A stretch of 64,000 bases of DNA from Natrinema caseinilyticum (lineage in GTDB: Archaea; Halobacteriota; Halobacteria; Halobacteriales; Natrialbaceae): contig NZ_CP100445.1 in assembly GCF_024227435.1 (NCBI RefSeq), forward strand, positions 124,001 through 188,000. Direction: 5' to 3'. Below, piece after piece: positions 25,806-34,730 of this stretch. The position numbers and the translations under genes were made by a program. The notes under the pieces are model-generated. The model had not been told where the DNA came from, made no database searches, and worked only from the letters and a program-made list of their open reading frames with translations. How positions within the stretch are numbered: the stretch's first letter is position 1; every line of letters begins with the position of its first letter.

Positions 25806-26088
25806 AACACAGCCCCCGATCGGCGGGCCCTGGCGTCTCTTCGACTGTCTCGCGTTCCGCCCGAAATCGACCCCCGGCATCGCCCCGCGGCGTCCCGAAG
25901 ACGGCCACGAGACGGTCGGCGGGGTGACACCCGCCCGCTCGCCGACCCGTCGATCCGCTCGAATCGACGCACTCGACTCTCTCGAGTATCGGCGTCCGTT
26001 CTGTGTCCTCGGCCGCCGAGACCGCCGCGTCCACCTGCGTTCGTGCGCACACGGCACATCCGCTCGCGTGTATCGCCACCACCGTCAC
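25759..26088 (-). CDS. Possible Cys-containing protein downstream of tfx (doubtful)
   Basis: A 109-residue frame begins MTVVAIHASGCAVCARTQVD with ATGA overlap of the tfx stop, the spacing used by true operon partners here. The first 50 codons are mostly G/C-ending, and a CxxC pair lies near the N-terminus. Against it: the second half is rich in Arg and Gly, and the 3' end overlaps the TrmB gene by 46 bases in antisense. It may be real, real only in part, or chance. Confidence 0.28.
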   Translation of the reverse strand: MTVVAIHASGCAVCARTQVDAAVSAAEDTERTPILERVECVDSSGSTGRRAGGCHPADRLVAVFGTPRGDAGGRFRAERETVEETPGPADRGLCSSPGFVRDPIRFRTA

Positions 26089-26567
26089 CGCTCGCGTGTC
26101 TCTCCCTCTCCCGGGTCGTCACCCGCCGAGCCGTCGCCTGACCCCACGCTGTCTCTAAACACCTTCACCTCGCCGTCTTTCGTCAGGCCGATCGTGGTCG
26201 AGTTCGTGAGCTGGTTCGCGGTGGTGACCGCTTCGAGTTTCCCGTACAGGTGGGTGTACAGTTCCGGTCGACAGTACGCGATTTTGATACCCGCTTCGTC
26301 GCCGTGACCGTACACCCGGCTGACGAGTTCTTCGAAGGAGGTTCCGGCCGAGACGGTAAATTGCGCCGGAGCGCGGAGCGTCCGAACGAGTTCGAGCGTC
26401 CGACGCGCCTTCTCGACGTTCTCCTCTGCGGCCCGCTCGACAGCGCTCACGTTCGAGCCGGTCGTCCCCAGTTCGTCGGCAACCTCCCGCTGAGTGTACC
26501 CCTTCTCGCGCAACTCGAGTACCTCCACCTGTCGGTCCGTCAGCATCGTCGTGCGGCTCTCTGCCAT
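26085..26567 (-). CDS. Tfx-family DNA-binding regulator
   Basis: 160 residues. The N-terminal HTH reads MLTDRQVEVLELREKGYTQR, then EVADELGTTGSNVSAVERAA, the Tfx pattern. The C-terminal half (about 65-140) is the Tfx-specific domain beginning APAQFTVSAGTSFEELVSRV. Tfx of methanogens binds the molybdenum formylmethanofuran dehydrogenase promoter. Here tfx is divergent from the molybdate/tungstate transporter across 59 bases, supporting a Mo/W-related role. A Ser/Gly/Asp/Glu tail ends the protein. Confidence 0.9.
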   Translation of the reverse strand: MAESRTTMLTDRQVEVLELREKGYTQREVADELGTTGSNVSAVERAAEENVEKARRTLELVRTLRAPAQFTVSAGTSFEELVSRVYGHGDEAGIKIAYCRPELYTHLYGKLEAVTTANQLTNSTTIGLTKDGEVKVFRDSVGSGDGSAGDDPGEGETRER

Positions 26568-26573
26568 ACGAGG

Positions 26574-26612
26574 TCAAACAGAAGTGTTTGAGATAACCTT
26601 ATTGGTCAAACA
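26574..26612. promoter_or_regulatory. TCAAACA operator sites between tfx and wtpA
   Basis: TCAAACA (26574-26580) and its exact complement TGTTTGA (26585-26591) form an inverted repeat with a 4-base loop just 7 bases before the tfx ATG. A third TCAAACA follows at 26606-26612, within 15 bases of the wtpA ATG. A CCTTATT element (about 26597-26603) lies about 27 bases before wtpA and could be its TATA box, giving a leaderless transcript. The sites would block both genes if bound, presumably by Tfx. Confidence 0.62.
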
Positions 26613-26626
26613 GGTAACGTTGTGTT

Positions 26627-27547
26627 ATGGCCAGCGACGACGTTCCGATCGGCCGACGGTCAGCTCTCTCGGCCATCGCCGCCGGACTCTCCGGCCTCGC
26701 GGGCTGTTCGAGCGGACTCGGAGGCGGTGGCGACCGGTCTGGGTCCGTCTCGATGCTCGCTGCGGGAAGTCTGAACAACGCGCTCGAAAACGGATTGCGA
26801 TCGAACGTCGACGCGCCCGTCGAAATCGAAGCCCACGGGTCGGCCGAGATCGCCCGCCTCGTCGCGGAGGGGCAGAAAGATCCCGATATCGTCTCGGTCG
26901 CGGATACCGCTCTCTTCGACTCGCCGCTCCGGCCGGAGTGGTTCGCCGAATTCGCGACCAACTCGATCGTCATCGCGTACAACCCGGGTACGGACGGCGG
27001 GCAACGGCTCGCCGACGCCGGACCCGAGACGTGGTACCGACCGCTCGTGAACGGAGATATCGCGCTCGGGAGGACGGATCCCGATCTCGACCCGCTCGGC
27101 TACCGCGCGCTGTTCACGCTCGAGCTCGCGACCGGCTACTACGGGACGGACGCGAACCTGCGAGAAGCGATTCCGAGTACCGAACAGATTTTTCCCGAGA
27201 CCCAGCTCATCAGCCAGTTCGAGACCGGTTCGATCGACGCCGCCATCGCGTATCGAAACATGGCCGTCGAGCGTGGGTACGACTACATCGACCTCCCCGC
27301 CGAAATCGACCTCAGCGATCCGGCGCACACCGATCTCTACTCGTCGTCCACCTACGAACTCCCGGGCGGCAAGGTGGTCAACGGCGGGGTCGTCAGCTAC
27401 GGATCGACGATTCGCCACCGGGGGCCCGCCGTCCTCGACGTGTTCGCGGAACACGTGACCGGTCAGTACGTGGCCGAGTTCGGATTCGTCGTTCCCGACG
27501 GGTACCCCAGATTCACCGGTGATGTTCCAGATGCAATCACAAACTGA
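26627..27547 (+). CDS. wtpA: Molybdate/tungstate-binding lipoprotein
   Basis: 306 residues. A Tat-type N-terminus (GRRSALSAIAAGLSGLAGC) ends in a lipobox Cys near residue 27. The mature protein starts SVSMLAAGSLNNALENG, the usual beginning of ModA/WtpA binding proteins, and continues with IEAHGSAEIARLVAEGQKDP and DIVSVADTALF. It captures the oxyanion outside the cell for WtpB/WtpC. Tungstate-preferring WtpA and molybdate ModA cannot be separated by eye. Its end overlaps the permease gene. Confidence 0.88.
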   Translation: MASDDVPIGRRSALSAIAAGLSGLAGCSSGLGGGGDRSGSVSMLAAGSLNNALENGLRSNVDAPVEIEAHGSAEIARLVAEGQKDPDIVSVADTALFDSPLRPEWFAEFATNSIVIAYNPGTDGGQRLADAGPETWYRPLVNGDIALGRTDPDLDPLGYRALFTLELATGYYGTDANLREAIPSTEQIFPETQLISQFETGSIDAAIAYRNMAVERGYDYIDLPAEIDLSDPAHTDLYSSSTYELPGGKVVNGGVVSYGSTIRHRGPAVLDVFAEHVTGQYVAEFGFVVPDGYPRFTGDVPDAITN

Positions 27548-28331
27548 TACCGCCGTCGAGCGGTTCGACTGGCTCTCGGTGGCGTTCCTGCTCGGCGGGG
27601 TGTTGCTCTGTTACTACCTGTTGCCGCTCCTGTCTCTCGTCTTCAGTCAACCCCCGGGAGCCGTCGTCGAACGGCTGACCGGCCCCGAAGTCGTTTCAGC
27701 GGCGACCACGTCACTCACCGCGTCGGCCACGAGTGCGGCTATCGCGACGCTGTTCGGACTACCGCTTTCGTACTGGATCGCACGGGCTGACGGACGGGTG
27801 AAGACGGCCGTCACCGCCGTGGTCATCCTGCCGCTCGTACTGCCGCCGGTCGTTAGCGGTATGGTGTTGCTCACCGTCGTCGGTCCGAACACGTTCCTCG
27901 GGGAACTGGCGTCGGCGAACGGGATCCAGCTTACTCGGTCCTTCGCTGGAATCGTGCTGGCCCAAACGTTCGTCTCATCGCCGTTCGTCGTAATCACGGC
28001 CAAAGCGGCCTTCGAGAGCGTCGACCGAAGCCTCGAGTACGCCTCTCGGTCGCTCGGAAAGAGTCGACTGACCACCTTCCGGCGGGTCACACTGCCGCTC
28101 GCCTGGCCCGGAATCCTCGCCGGTATCACCCTCGCGTTCGCTCGCGCGATCGGCGAGTTCGGAGCCACGATCATGCTCGCATACTACCCCCGGACGATGC
28201 CGGTCCAGATATGGGTCTCCTTTACGACGCTCGGATTAGAGAACGCGTTCCCCGTGGCGATCATCCTCGTCGGAATCGCCGTTGGGACGCTGGTGATTTT
28301 GAACGTCCTCGGCACGAATCCGCTGGAATAA
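27531..28331 (+). CDS. wtpB: Molybdate/tungstate ABC transporter permease
   Basis: 266 residues from ATG 27531; GTG 27519 and ATG 27522 would add a few residues. About six membrane helices and the permease EAA-type loop (SLEYASRSLGKSRLTTFRRV, then TLPLAWPGILAGITLAFARA) that docks on the ATPase are present. It forms the membrane channel of the oxyanion importer. It overlaps wtpA by 17 bases and ends three bases before wtpC, so the three are one operon. Confidence 0.9.
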   Translation: MQSQTDTAVERFDWLSVAFLLGGVLLCYYLLPLLSLVFSQPPGAVVERLTGPEVVSAATTSLTASATSAAIATLFGLPLSYWIARADGRVKTAVTAVVILPLVLPPVVSGMVLLTVVGPNTFLGELASANGIQLTRSFAGIVLAQTFVSSPFVVITAKAAFESVDRSLEYASRSLGKSRLTTFRRVTLPLAWPGILAGITLAFARAIGEFGATIMLAYYPRTMPVQIWVSFTTLGLENAFPVAIILVGIAVGTLVILNVLGTNPLE

Positions 28332-28334
28332 ACG

Positions 28335-29378
28335 ATGCTCGACGTAACGTCTCTCCGTAAAACGTACGGCGATTTCGAGTTCGGTCCCGTCGACCTCGCG
28401 GTCGGAAACGAAGTGCTCTCGGTACTCGGTCCGTCCGGAAGTGGCAAGACGACACTGCTGTCGCTGATCGCCGGGACCGTCGACTCGGACGGCGGAGCCG
28501 TCTCCCTGAACGGCGACCGACTCGATGGGCGTCCCCTCCAGGAGCGCCGGACCGGCCTCGTGTTTCAGGACGGGGCGCTGTTCCCGCACATGACCGCCCG
28601 CGAGAACATCGGGTACGCCGCGGTCGACGGGGATCGGATCGGCACGCTCGCATCGCTGCTCGAGATCACCGACGTGCTGGATCGGCGGCCCCGGACACTG
28701 TCCGGCGGGGAACGACAGCGTGTCGCGCTCGCTCGGACGCTGGCGGCGGATCCCGACGCGCTGTTGCTGGACGAACCGCTGTCGAGTCTCGATGCCCCCA
28801 TTCGGCGTCGCCTCCGCGGTGAACTCCACTCGCTCTTCGAATCGCTCGAGATCCCGGTTATCTACGTCACGCACGATCAGCGGACGGCGACAGCGCTCGG
28901 TGACCGAACCGTAATCTTCCGGGACGGCGCGATCGAACAGATCGGATCACCGACGACCGTGATCAACCGTCCCGCAACGCCGTTCGTCGCGAGATTTACG
29001 GGCACCGAGAACCTGTTCGATGCGACGGTGGTCGAGCGGGGCGAAGAGGCCGTGCTCCTTCGAATCGGGGACGTACGTCTCCGGGCCACGAAGACGGAAG
29101 CAGCCGAGACGACTGTCACCGTCTGTCTCCACCCGTCACGTGTCCAGGTCCACGCGCCGACCGATGGCGGCGGTACTCGCCGCGAAAATTGGATCGCGGG
29201 AACAATCGACCGGTGGTTGAACGAAGGGGACGAGTACCGAGCGGAAATCACCCTCGACGACGCACCGATTACGGTTACGGCGACGATTCGCCCGCCGCGG
29301 TTCGAACGATTAGCGATCGACGCCGGTTCGAACGTTCGAATTTCGATCCGACCCGAAGCGATCCACTGTCTCCGCTGA
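28335..29378 (+). CDS. wtpC: Molybdate/tungstate ABC transporter ATP-binding protein
   Basis: 347 residues. Walker A GPSGSGKTT (about 36-44), signature LSGGERQRVALARTL (about 119-133), Walker B LLLDEPLSSLD and the H-loop VIYVTHDQ are all present. The C-terminal third (about 230-347) is a TOBE-type domain, which may bind the oxyanion for feedback inhibition. It powers import through WtpB. It is the last gene of the wtp operon; 360 bases without a gene follow. Confidence 0.92.
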   Translation: MLDVTSLRKTYGDFEFGPVDLAVGNEVLSVLGPSGSGKTTLLSLIAGTVDSDGGAVSLNGDRLDGRPLQERRTGLVFQDGALFPHMTARENIGYAAVDGDRIGTLASLLEITDVLDRRPRTLSGGERQRVALARTLAADPDALLLDEPLSSLDAPIRRRLRGELHSLFESLEIPVIYVTHDQRTATALGDRTVIFRDGAIEQIGSPTTVINRPATPFVARFTGTENLFDATVVERGEEAVLLRIGDVRLRATKTEAAETTVTVCLHPSRVQVHAPTDGGGTRRENWIAGTIDRWLNEGDEYRAEITLDDAPITVTATIRPPRFERLAIDAGSNVRISIRPEAIHCLR

Positions 29379-29740
29379 CTGTTGCCGTCCGACAGCACTC
29401 GAACGCCCCTGTCGCCGAATCCCCACGCCCGAGCGGCATCGCTTCGGACGGCCGTTTCGGCCCGCGAATATTCGATCGGCTGACCCGTTTTTCGAGGTCG
29501 AAACCACGAGCGAACCGGTTTCGCGGCCCACGGAACGCGGGTCGAGACGTATTCGACTCCCCCGTCCGAACAGCCCTCTCCGAACCGGTATTTGCTATAG
29601 CAGTATGTGATTTACGGGTCGGATACGCGTCCCCCACGGTCCCAGTCCGGACGACCAGAACCGGTCGATCGACCGCGTGGAACTGGTGGCGACCGTCCGG
29701 CCCGGACGACGTCGTTCCCGGCCGTCAAACTGGGTACGAG
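29379..29740. other. Intergenic region before the J-domain gene
   Basis: About 360 bases without a recognised gene. A CTATAG element at 29595-29600 is followed by GATTTAC (29609-29615); a similar string occurs at 51522-51542. The open frame that crosses the region toward the J-domain gene is Arg/Pro/Ser-rich and not a credible N-terminus. Confidence 0.45.
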
Positions 29741-30430
29741 ATGGGCGAGACGTACTACGAGGTCCTCGGGGTCGGTCCGGACGCGACCCGGGACGACATC
29801 GAGTCGGCCTATCGCGACCGCGTCCTCGAGACCCATCCCGACCACTCCGATGCCGCCGACGCTGCCGCGCAGTTCCGGCGCGTCACGACGGCGAAGTCGG
29901 TCCTCACCGACGGCGCCGGACGGGCGCGATACGATCGACTCGGCCACGAGGCGTCCGCCGGACTCGCCCGGGGGTCGGTGTCGGGCGGCGAATCGGGTAC
30001 CGACCGTGCCGGTCCCGGATCAGCAGCCGCTGAACACGACGGCCGCGAACGACGACGCGGGATTTCGCTACTCCGTCCACGACTGGGACGGCGAGGTCGG
30101 TCTCGAGTGGAACCGGCCGCCGACGGATCAATCCACCGCCGTGACGGTCGTGTCCATCGCTCTGTTGTACCCGTGTTCGTCACGGCGAGTCTGACGCCGC
30201 TGTTTTCGGTCCCGGTCAACGCGGTCATCGCCGCGTGTACGGTCGGCTACGTGCTCACGGTGACTCGGATCGCGATCGCCGTGTTCGGGAGTTGGAGCGT
30301 TCTCTTTCCCGTCGGACTGCTTCGTTTCTCGCTCGTCGATCAGGGCTCGTCACTCGGGTTCGTCGTGCTCGCGTTCGCATGGGTCCCCCTCGGGTACGCC
30401 GTCGCGCTGTGGTGGACGCTTCGGCCGTGA
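29741..30430 (+). pseudogene. J-domain membrane protein gene with two frameshifts
   Basis: ATG 29741 starts a J domain: MGETYYEVLGVGPDATRDDI with HPD in ETHPDHSDA (about residues 32-35). The following reading is broken. A hydrophilic FRYSVHDWDGEVGLEW segment and a first hydrophobic stretch (TAVTVVSIALLYP) are found only in the +1 frame. The final membrane part (VFVTASLTPLFSVPVNAV to the TGA at 30430) returns to the first frame. I recall HDWD and the following helices as conserved in haloarchaeal J-domain membrane proteins. The second shift fits loss of one G at about 30172 (TTGTACCCGTG). The gene is either damaged or mis-sequenced. Confidence 0.6.
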
Positions 30431-30488
30431 CCGGGCTACACGGTTTCGGTCCGTCATCGGCGACCCGCGGGATGTGTGCCACGGGCGA

Positions 30489-30505
30489 CTCGCGGAAACC
30501 GCGAG
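30489..30505. terminator. Hairpin between convergent genes
   Basis: CTCGCGG AAA CCGCGAG forms a perfect 7-base-pair hairpin between the end of the J-domain gene (30430) and the end of menD (30608), which converge. There is no T-run, so a terminator role is only suggested by place. Confidence 0.4.
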
Positions 30506-30607
30506 CGGCCCGAGCGACGGTATCGAGCGAACACCGTACACAGCCGCCGCTCGTTGTGGGATTCGCGATCGAGATCCGTTCGGAACTGTCCGCGGGGGCT
30601 CCGAGCG

Positions 30608-32467
30608 TCACTGCGAGTCGGCATCGAAGGCGGCACCGATCGCGTTCTCGAGGCGTTCCTCGAGGCGCTCTCGCCGCCGGTGACTCGATTCCGCGTCGAA
30701 TTCGACCGCCAGCACCTGCGTCCCGGGTCGGTCGAGCGACCGACGATACGCGGATTCGAACGCCGCCGGTGCGACGGTCTCGAACTCGAGATCGTAGAAC
30801 GCCGCGAGGTCGTCGAACTCGAGCCCGTGTGGCGTCTTGAACTGATCCGTGAACGGGGGGTCGACCGTCTCGATGGGGAGTTTGTGAAAGATGCCGCCGC
30901 CGTCGTTGTTCAACAGGACGATCGTCGCGTCGACGCCGCATCGGTCGACGGCGAGTAACCCGTTCGAATCGTGGTAGAACGCCAGATCGCCGGTCACCAG
31001 CACGAGCGGCTCGTCGGTCGCGCTGCCGGCACCGAGTGCCGTACTCGTGATGCCGTCGATTCCGCTCGCACCGCGGTTTCCGAGCACCGTCAGCGCGCCG
31101 TCCCTGGGCCGGCCGAACCGGTCGGCGTCCCGGATCGGCATACTGTTCGAGACGAACACCGTCGCTCGATCCGGAGCGCTCGAAAACACCGACGACAGGA
31201 TCGCTCCCTCGAGCGGGTCGGACTCGAGTTCCTCCGCGGCGAACGCGTCGTCACAGATCCGCCAGTGTTCGCGTTCCGCCGCCTCGAACTGGCGACGCCA
31301 GTCGGCGTCGGTCGTCGCTCGTGGATTCGCGTCGCCCGACCGGTCCCCCGCGTCGACCGGAGCGAGTGCCTCCAGCAACCCGGTGACGACGGCTCCCGCT
31401 TCGGCGCCCAGCAGATCGGTCGCGGTGAACGTGGCTTCGCGCCACGCGCCCGCGGGGTCGACCAGAAACTGACGGGCGTCCGCATCGCGCAGCCAGTGGC
31501 GAAGCGCCTTCGAGGTGGGCGATGCCCCGAAGCGGAGGACGACGTCCGGACTCCGCACCGTCGAGATGTAGGCGTCGTAGCCGCCGTAGATCGTCCGCCG
31601 TTGGCCGCTGATCCCGCCGGCCCCTCCCGTTGAACCGACGTGCGAGCCGAACCGAAGTCCAGAGAGCGGATCCGCGAGGATCGGCGCACCGAGCCCCTCG
31701 GCGAGTTCGACCGCGGCCGACCGGTCGAGCGTCCGGAGCGCCGCCGGGTCCGCGGGGCCGGCGACGATCACCGGTCGGTCCGCGGTCTGGAGCGCCCGCC
31801 GGAGGGAACGGAGCTCGGCATCGGAGAGCGTTCGCGTCCCGGACGCCGTTTCCACGAACGGGCCCTCGCGCCCCCGTGCAGCCGCCGTTTCGGCGAACGC
31901 TTCGGGAACGTCTCCCGGAACCTCGATCGGCTCGAGCGGCTTGCGAAACGGACAGTTGAGGTGAACGGGGCCCGGCGGAACGCCGGTCGTTTCTGAGAAC
32001 GCGCGTGCGGCTGTCGTCCGGAGGCTCCGGACGGTTCGCTCGGAGGTGTCGGGTTCGGGCAGTTCGGCGTACCACCGGACGGCGTCGCCGTAGAGTTTGA
32101 CTTGGTCGACGGTCTGGTTCGCACCGCTGTCGCGCAGTTCGGGCGGCCGGTCGGCCGTGAGCACCAGGAGCGGAACGCGAGCCCGATCCGCCTCCATCAC
32201 CGCGGGGTGAAAATTCGCCGCTGCCGTCCCGGAGGTACAGATCAGGGCCGTCGGCTCGCCCGTGCGGCGAGCACGTCCGAGCGCGAAGTAGCTCGCGGAG
32301 CGCTCGTCCAGGTGCGAATAGACCTCGACGTCGGGATGGTCGGCGAACGCGACCGTCAACGGCGTCGAACGGCTTCCAGGAGCGATACAGACGGCCTCGA
32401 GGCCGCTTGCCGCGAGTTCGTCGGCGATGATGCGGCCCCACAACGTCGCGCGGTTCGGTATACTCAT
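30608..32467 (-). CDS. menD: SEPHCHC synthase (2-succinyl-5-enolpyruvyl-6-hydroxy-3-cyclohexene-1-carboxylate synthase)
   Basis: 619 residues, a thiamine diphosphate enzyme. It opens SIPNRATLWGRIIADELAAS with IAPGSRSTPL, the MenD N-terminal substrate motif. ERSASYFALGRARRTGEP carries the conserved Glu near the cofactor, and VTGDLAFYHDSNGLLAV plus VLLNNDGGGIFHKLP form the ThDP-binding segment. It adds 2-oxoglutarate to isochorismate at the first committed step of menaquinone synthesis. ATG 32467 overlaps the menF stop by four bases; further upstream in-frame codons lie inside menF. Confidence 0.95.
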   Translation of the reverse strand: MSIPNRATLWGRIIADELAASGLEAVCIAPGSRSTPLTVAFADHPDVEVYSHLDERSASYFALGRARRTGEPTALICTSGTAAANFHPAVMEADRARVPLLVLTADRPPELRDSGANQTVDQVKLYGDAVRWYAELPEPDTSERTVRSLRTTAARAFSETTGVPPGPVHLNCPFRKPLEPIEVPGDVPEAFAETAAARGREGPFVETASGTRTLSDAELRSLRRALQTADRPVIVAGPADPAALRTLDRSAAVELAEGLGAPILADPLSGLRFGSHVGSTGGAGGISGQRRTIYGGYDAYISTVRSPDVVLRFGASPTSKALRHWLRDADARQFLVDPAGAWREATFTATDLLGAEAGAVVTGLLEALAPVDAGDRSGDANPRATTDADWRRQFEAAEREHWRICDDAFAAEELESDPLEGAILSSVFSSAPDRATVFVSNSMPIRDADRFGRPRDGALTVLGNRGASGIDGITSTALGAGSATDEPLVLVTGDLAFYHDSNGLLAVDRCGVDATIVLLNNDGGGIFHKLPIETVDPPFTDQFKTPHGLEFDDLAAFYDLEFETVAPAAFESAYRRSLDRPGTQVLAVEFDAESSHRRRERLEERLENAIGAAFDADSQ

Positions 32468-33822
32468 CGGTGTGAGGGAGAGCGCAGTTCGTCGAGGATC
32501 GGTCGGAATTTTAGCTGTACTTCGTCCCACTCCTCCGTCGGATCGCTGTCGGCGACGATCCCGTTACCGGCAAACAGCGTCACCGTCCCGTCCGTTGCGA
32601 TCCCGGAGCGAAGCGCGACGGCGAACTCGCCGTCGCCGTCGGCATCGAACCAGCCCACCGGAGCCGCGTACCATCCGCGGTCGAACGTCTCCGTGTCGCG
32701 GATCGTTTCCCAGGCCGCGTCCGGCGGGACGCCGCCCACCGCGGGCGTCGGATGCAACGCTTCGACGATCTCGAGGACGTGACGGTCGGCCTCGAGCGTC
32801 GCCTCGATCGGCGTCTGAAGGTGCTGAATCGTCGCCAATCGGCGAATCGTCTGCTCACTCACGACCAGTTCCCGCGCGAGCGGTGCGAGTTGCTCGCGGA
32901 TCGCGTCCACGACCAGTTCGTGCTCGTGCTGAAGCTTCGCGTCGCCCCGCATCCGCTCGACGTGAGCCTCGTCTTCGGCCGACGTTTCACCCCGCGGCAC
33001 CGATCCGGCGAGCGCCTCCGTCTCGACGCGGTCGCCCCGTTTCGAGACCAGCCGCTCGGGCGGCGCGCCGAAGAACGTGCCCCCGACACCGTAGCCCACG
33101 AGAAACCGATAACAGTTCGGGTACTGGCTGCGCAACCGCTCGAGCATCGCGGGGACGTCGACCGGCGTCTCGAGATCGACCGAGAGCGACTGTGCGAGGA
33201 CGACTTTCGTCAATCGACCGCCGGCGATCCGCTCGAGTGCGGTCTCGACTTGCCGAGCCCAGGCGTCGCGCGAGGTCGTGCGCTCTGTCGTGGCGACGCC
33301 GGGCGTCGTCCCCGTCCGTTCGCTCGTGGGCAGCGCCACCAGACGTTCGTGCCATCGTTCGAGTCGCGCATCGGCTTCGTCCGGCCGATTCGCGACCGTC
33401 GTCACCCACGTTCCGTCGTCCGTGCGGACGACGAGAACCCGCGGAACGACGAACGACGCGGCGTCGAAGCCGGTCCAGGGCGCTTCCGGCTCGTGGCCAT
33501 CGTGGAACGAAAACCCGCCGAAAGCCCGCGGACGGGCCTGATCGGGGCCGTCGTGTGAGACCTCATCGAATACCCGGTCCGCCTGCGTCCGAATCCGGTC
33601 GAATCGCTCGGGTCCGCCTGCGGTAAATCGGGCGGCAACCCCGCGTCCGACGATTTCGACCCCGGCGGGCGTGGCCCACCGGACGCGCGGTTCGCCGACA
33701 CCGTCCAGAACCCCGTCGAAGGAAACGTCCTCGAGTTCACGACTGCGGCTAACCAACTCCACGACGCGGTCTGCCGAGCCCGTCCCACCAGCCAGCCGAC
33801 TTTCACCCGACGATCGGTCCAT
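32464..33822 (-). CDS. menF: Isochorismate synthase
   Basis: About 452 residues from ATG 33822; GTG 33831 adds three. The chorismate-binding fold is clear: GGRLTKVVLAQSLSVDLE, VGYGVGGTFFGAPPERLVSK, ETEALAGSVPRGETSAED and LHPTPAVGGVPPDAAWETI. It converts chorismate to isochorismate for MenD. Coupled to menD by four-base overlap, it starts the second men block, 10 kb from menB. The TATA-like region lies upstream of 33830, where the YedY-like gene ends nearby. Confidence 0.92.
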   Translation of the reverse strand: MDRSSGESRLAGGTGSADRVVELVSRSRELEDVSFDGVLDGVGEPRVRWATPAGVEIVGRGVAARFTAGGPERFDRIRTQADRVFDEVSHDGPDQARPRAFGGFSFHDGHEPEAPWTGFDAASFVVPRVLVVRTDDGTWVTTVANRPDEADARLERWHERLVALPTSERTGTTPGVATTERTTSRDAWARQVETALERIAGGRLTKVVLAQSLSVDLETPVDVPAMLERLRSQYPNCYRFLVGYGVGGTFFGAPPERLVSKRGDRVETEALAGSVPRGETSAEDEAHVERMRGDAKLQHEHELVVDAIREQLAPLARELVVSEQTIRRLATIQHLQTPIEATLEADRHVLEIVEALHPTPAVGGVPPDAAWETIRDTETFDRGWYAAPVGWFDADGDGEFAVALRSGIATDGTVTLFAGNGIVADSDPTEEWDEVQLKFRPILDELRSPSHR

Positions 33823-33887
33823 CGACCGCACGTGAGGACCGACTCGCCTTCAGCCTAACTATTTGCCGACCGGCAGTTCGAGCGGCG

Positions 33888-34484
33888 CTAGCTATATCGT
33901 TCCTCTTCCCAGGGATTGGCCGTGCTCGAGTATCCGCGTCGCTCCCAGTACCCGCGCTGGGGGTCGGTACAGAATTCGACGCCGTCGACCCATTTTGCAC
34001 CCTTGTAGGCGTACTTGTGCGGCGTGACGACGCGGAGCGGACCCCCGTGATCCGCCGGCAAGGCGCTCCCGTCGAGTCCCCAGGTGAACAGAACGTCGTC
34101 GCGGAGGCAATCTGCGAGCGGTAGATCCGTGGTGTAGCCGTCGAGGGCCGAAAACATGACGTGGACCGCGTCGTCGCGAACGCCCGCTCGCTCCGCGAGT
34201 TCGGGAAACGGGACTCCCGTGAACTCGCAATCGAAGCGGCTCCACCCGGTCACGCAGTGGAAGTCCTGCGTCTGGGTCGCACTCGGCAGCGCGCGGAAGT
34301 CGTCCCACGAGAACGACAGTTCCGTCTCGACTGCGCCGGTGACGGTAAACTCCCACGTCTCGAGGCCCCAGTCGGGCGTCCCGCTCTTCGAGAGGACCGG
34401 AAACTCGCTGGTCTCTCGCTGTCCCGGCGGCAGTCGATCGTCGCCGAACTCTTCGTAGAGATCCGTCACGTCAGTATCGTCCAT
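33888..34484 (-). CDS. Sulfite oxidase-like (YedY-type) molybdoenzyme domain
   Basis: 198 residues of the oxidoreductase molybdopterin-binding fold. The Mo-coordinating Cys is in TQDFHCVTGWS (Cys about 77), and GGPLRVVTPHKYAYKGAKWV (about 145-164) is the other conserved stretch. It lacks a signal peptide and heme or dimerisation domain, so a cytoplasmic single-domain enzyme is likely. The substrate is unknown. It depends on molybdopterin and so on the wtp transporter, which lies about 5 kb away. It runs on the same strand as menF, 66 bases upstream of it. Confidence 0.85.
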   Translation of the reverse strand: MDDTDVTDLYEEFGDDRLPPGQRETSEFPVLSKSGTPDWGLETWEFTVTGAVETELSFSWDDFRALPSATQTQDFHCVTGWSRFDCEFTGVPFPELAERAGVRDDAVHVMFSALDGYTTDLPLADCLRDDVLFTWGLDGSALPADHGGPLRVVTPHKYAYKGAKWVDGVEFCTDPQRGYWERRGYSSTANPWEEERYS

Positions 34485-34730
34485 ACGCCTCCGTACGTGC
34501 CAACCGACGTAGGTGTGGCGTCTCCCGGCGCCGTCCGCAGCCGGAGAGAGGAGGTGGGCCGACCGTCGGATGCGATATGCGACGTCCCCGTGCCGGGACG
34601 CGCCCCCTCAGAAAGGGGAAATTAGCACGACTGCAGCGGGATTGAAACAGCCGAATCGAGGCCGCATTCGGTAGTTTCCAGTGAAACCCTCGTCATCACT
34701 TTGTACGATATCCCCGAGAGGTACCGTTGC

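Noticed and set aside
34622-34652. GGGATTGAAAC string resembling the end of a haloarchaeal CRISPR repeat
   Set aside because: It occurs only once, without spacing or neighbours, so it is not an array.
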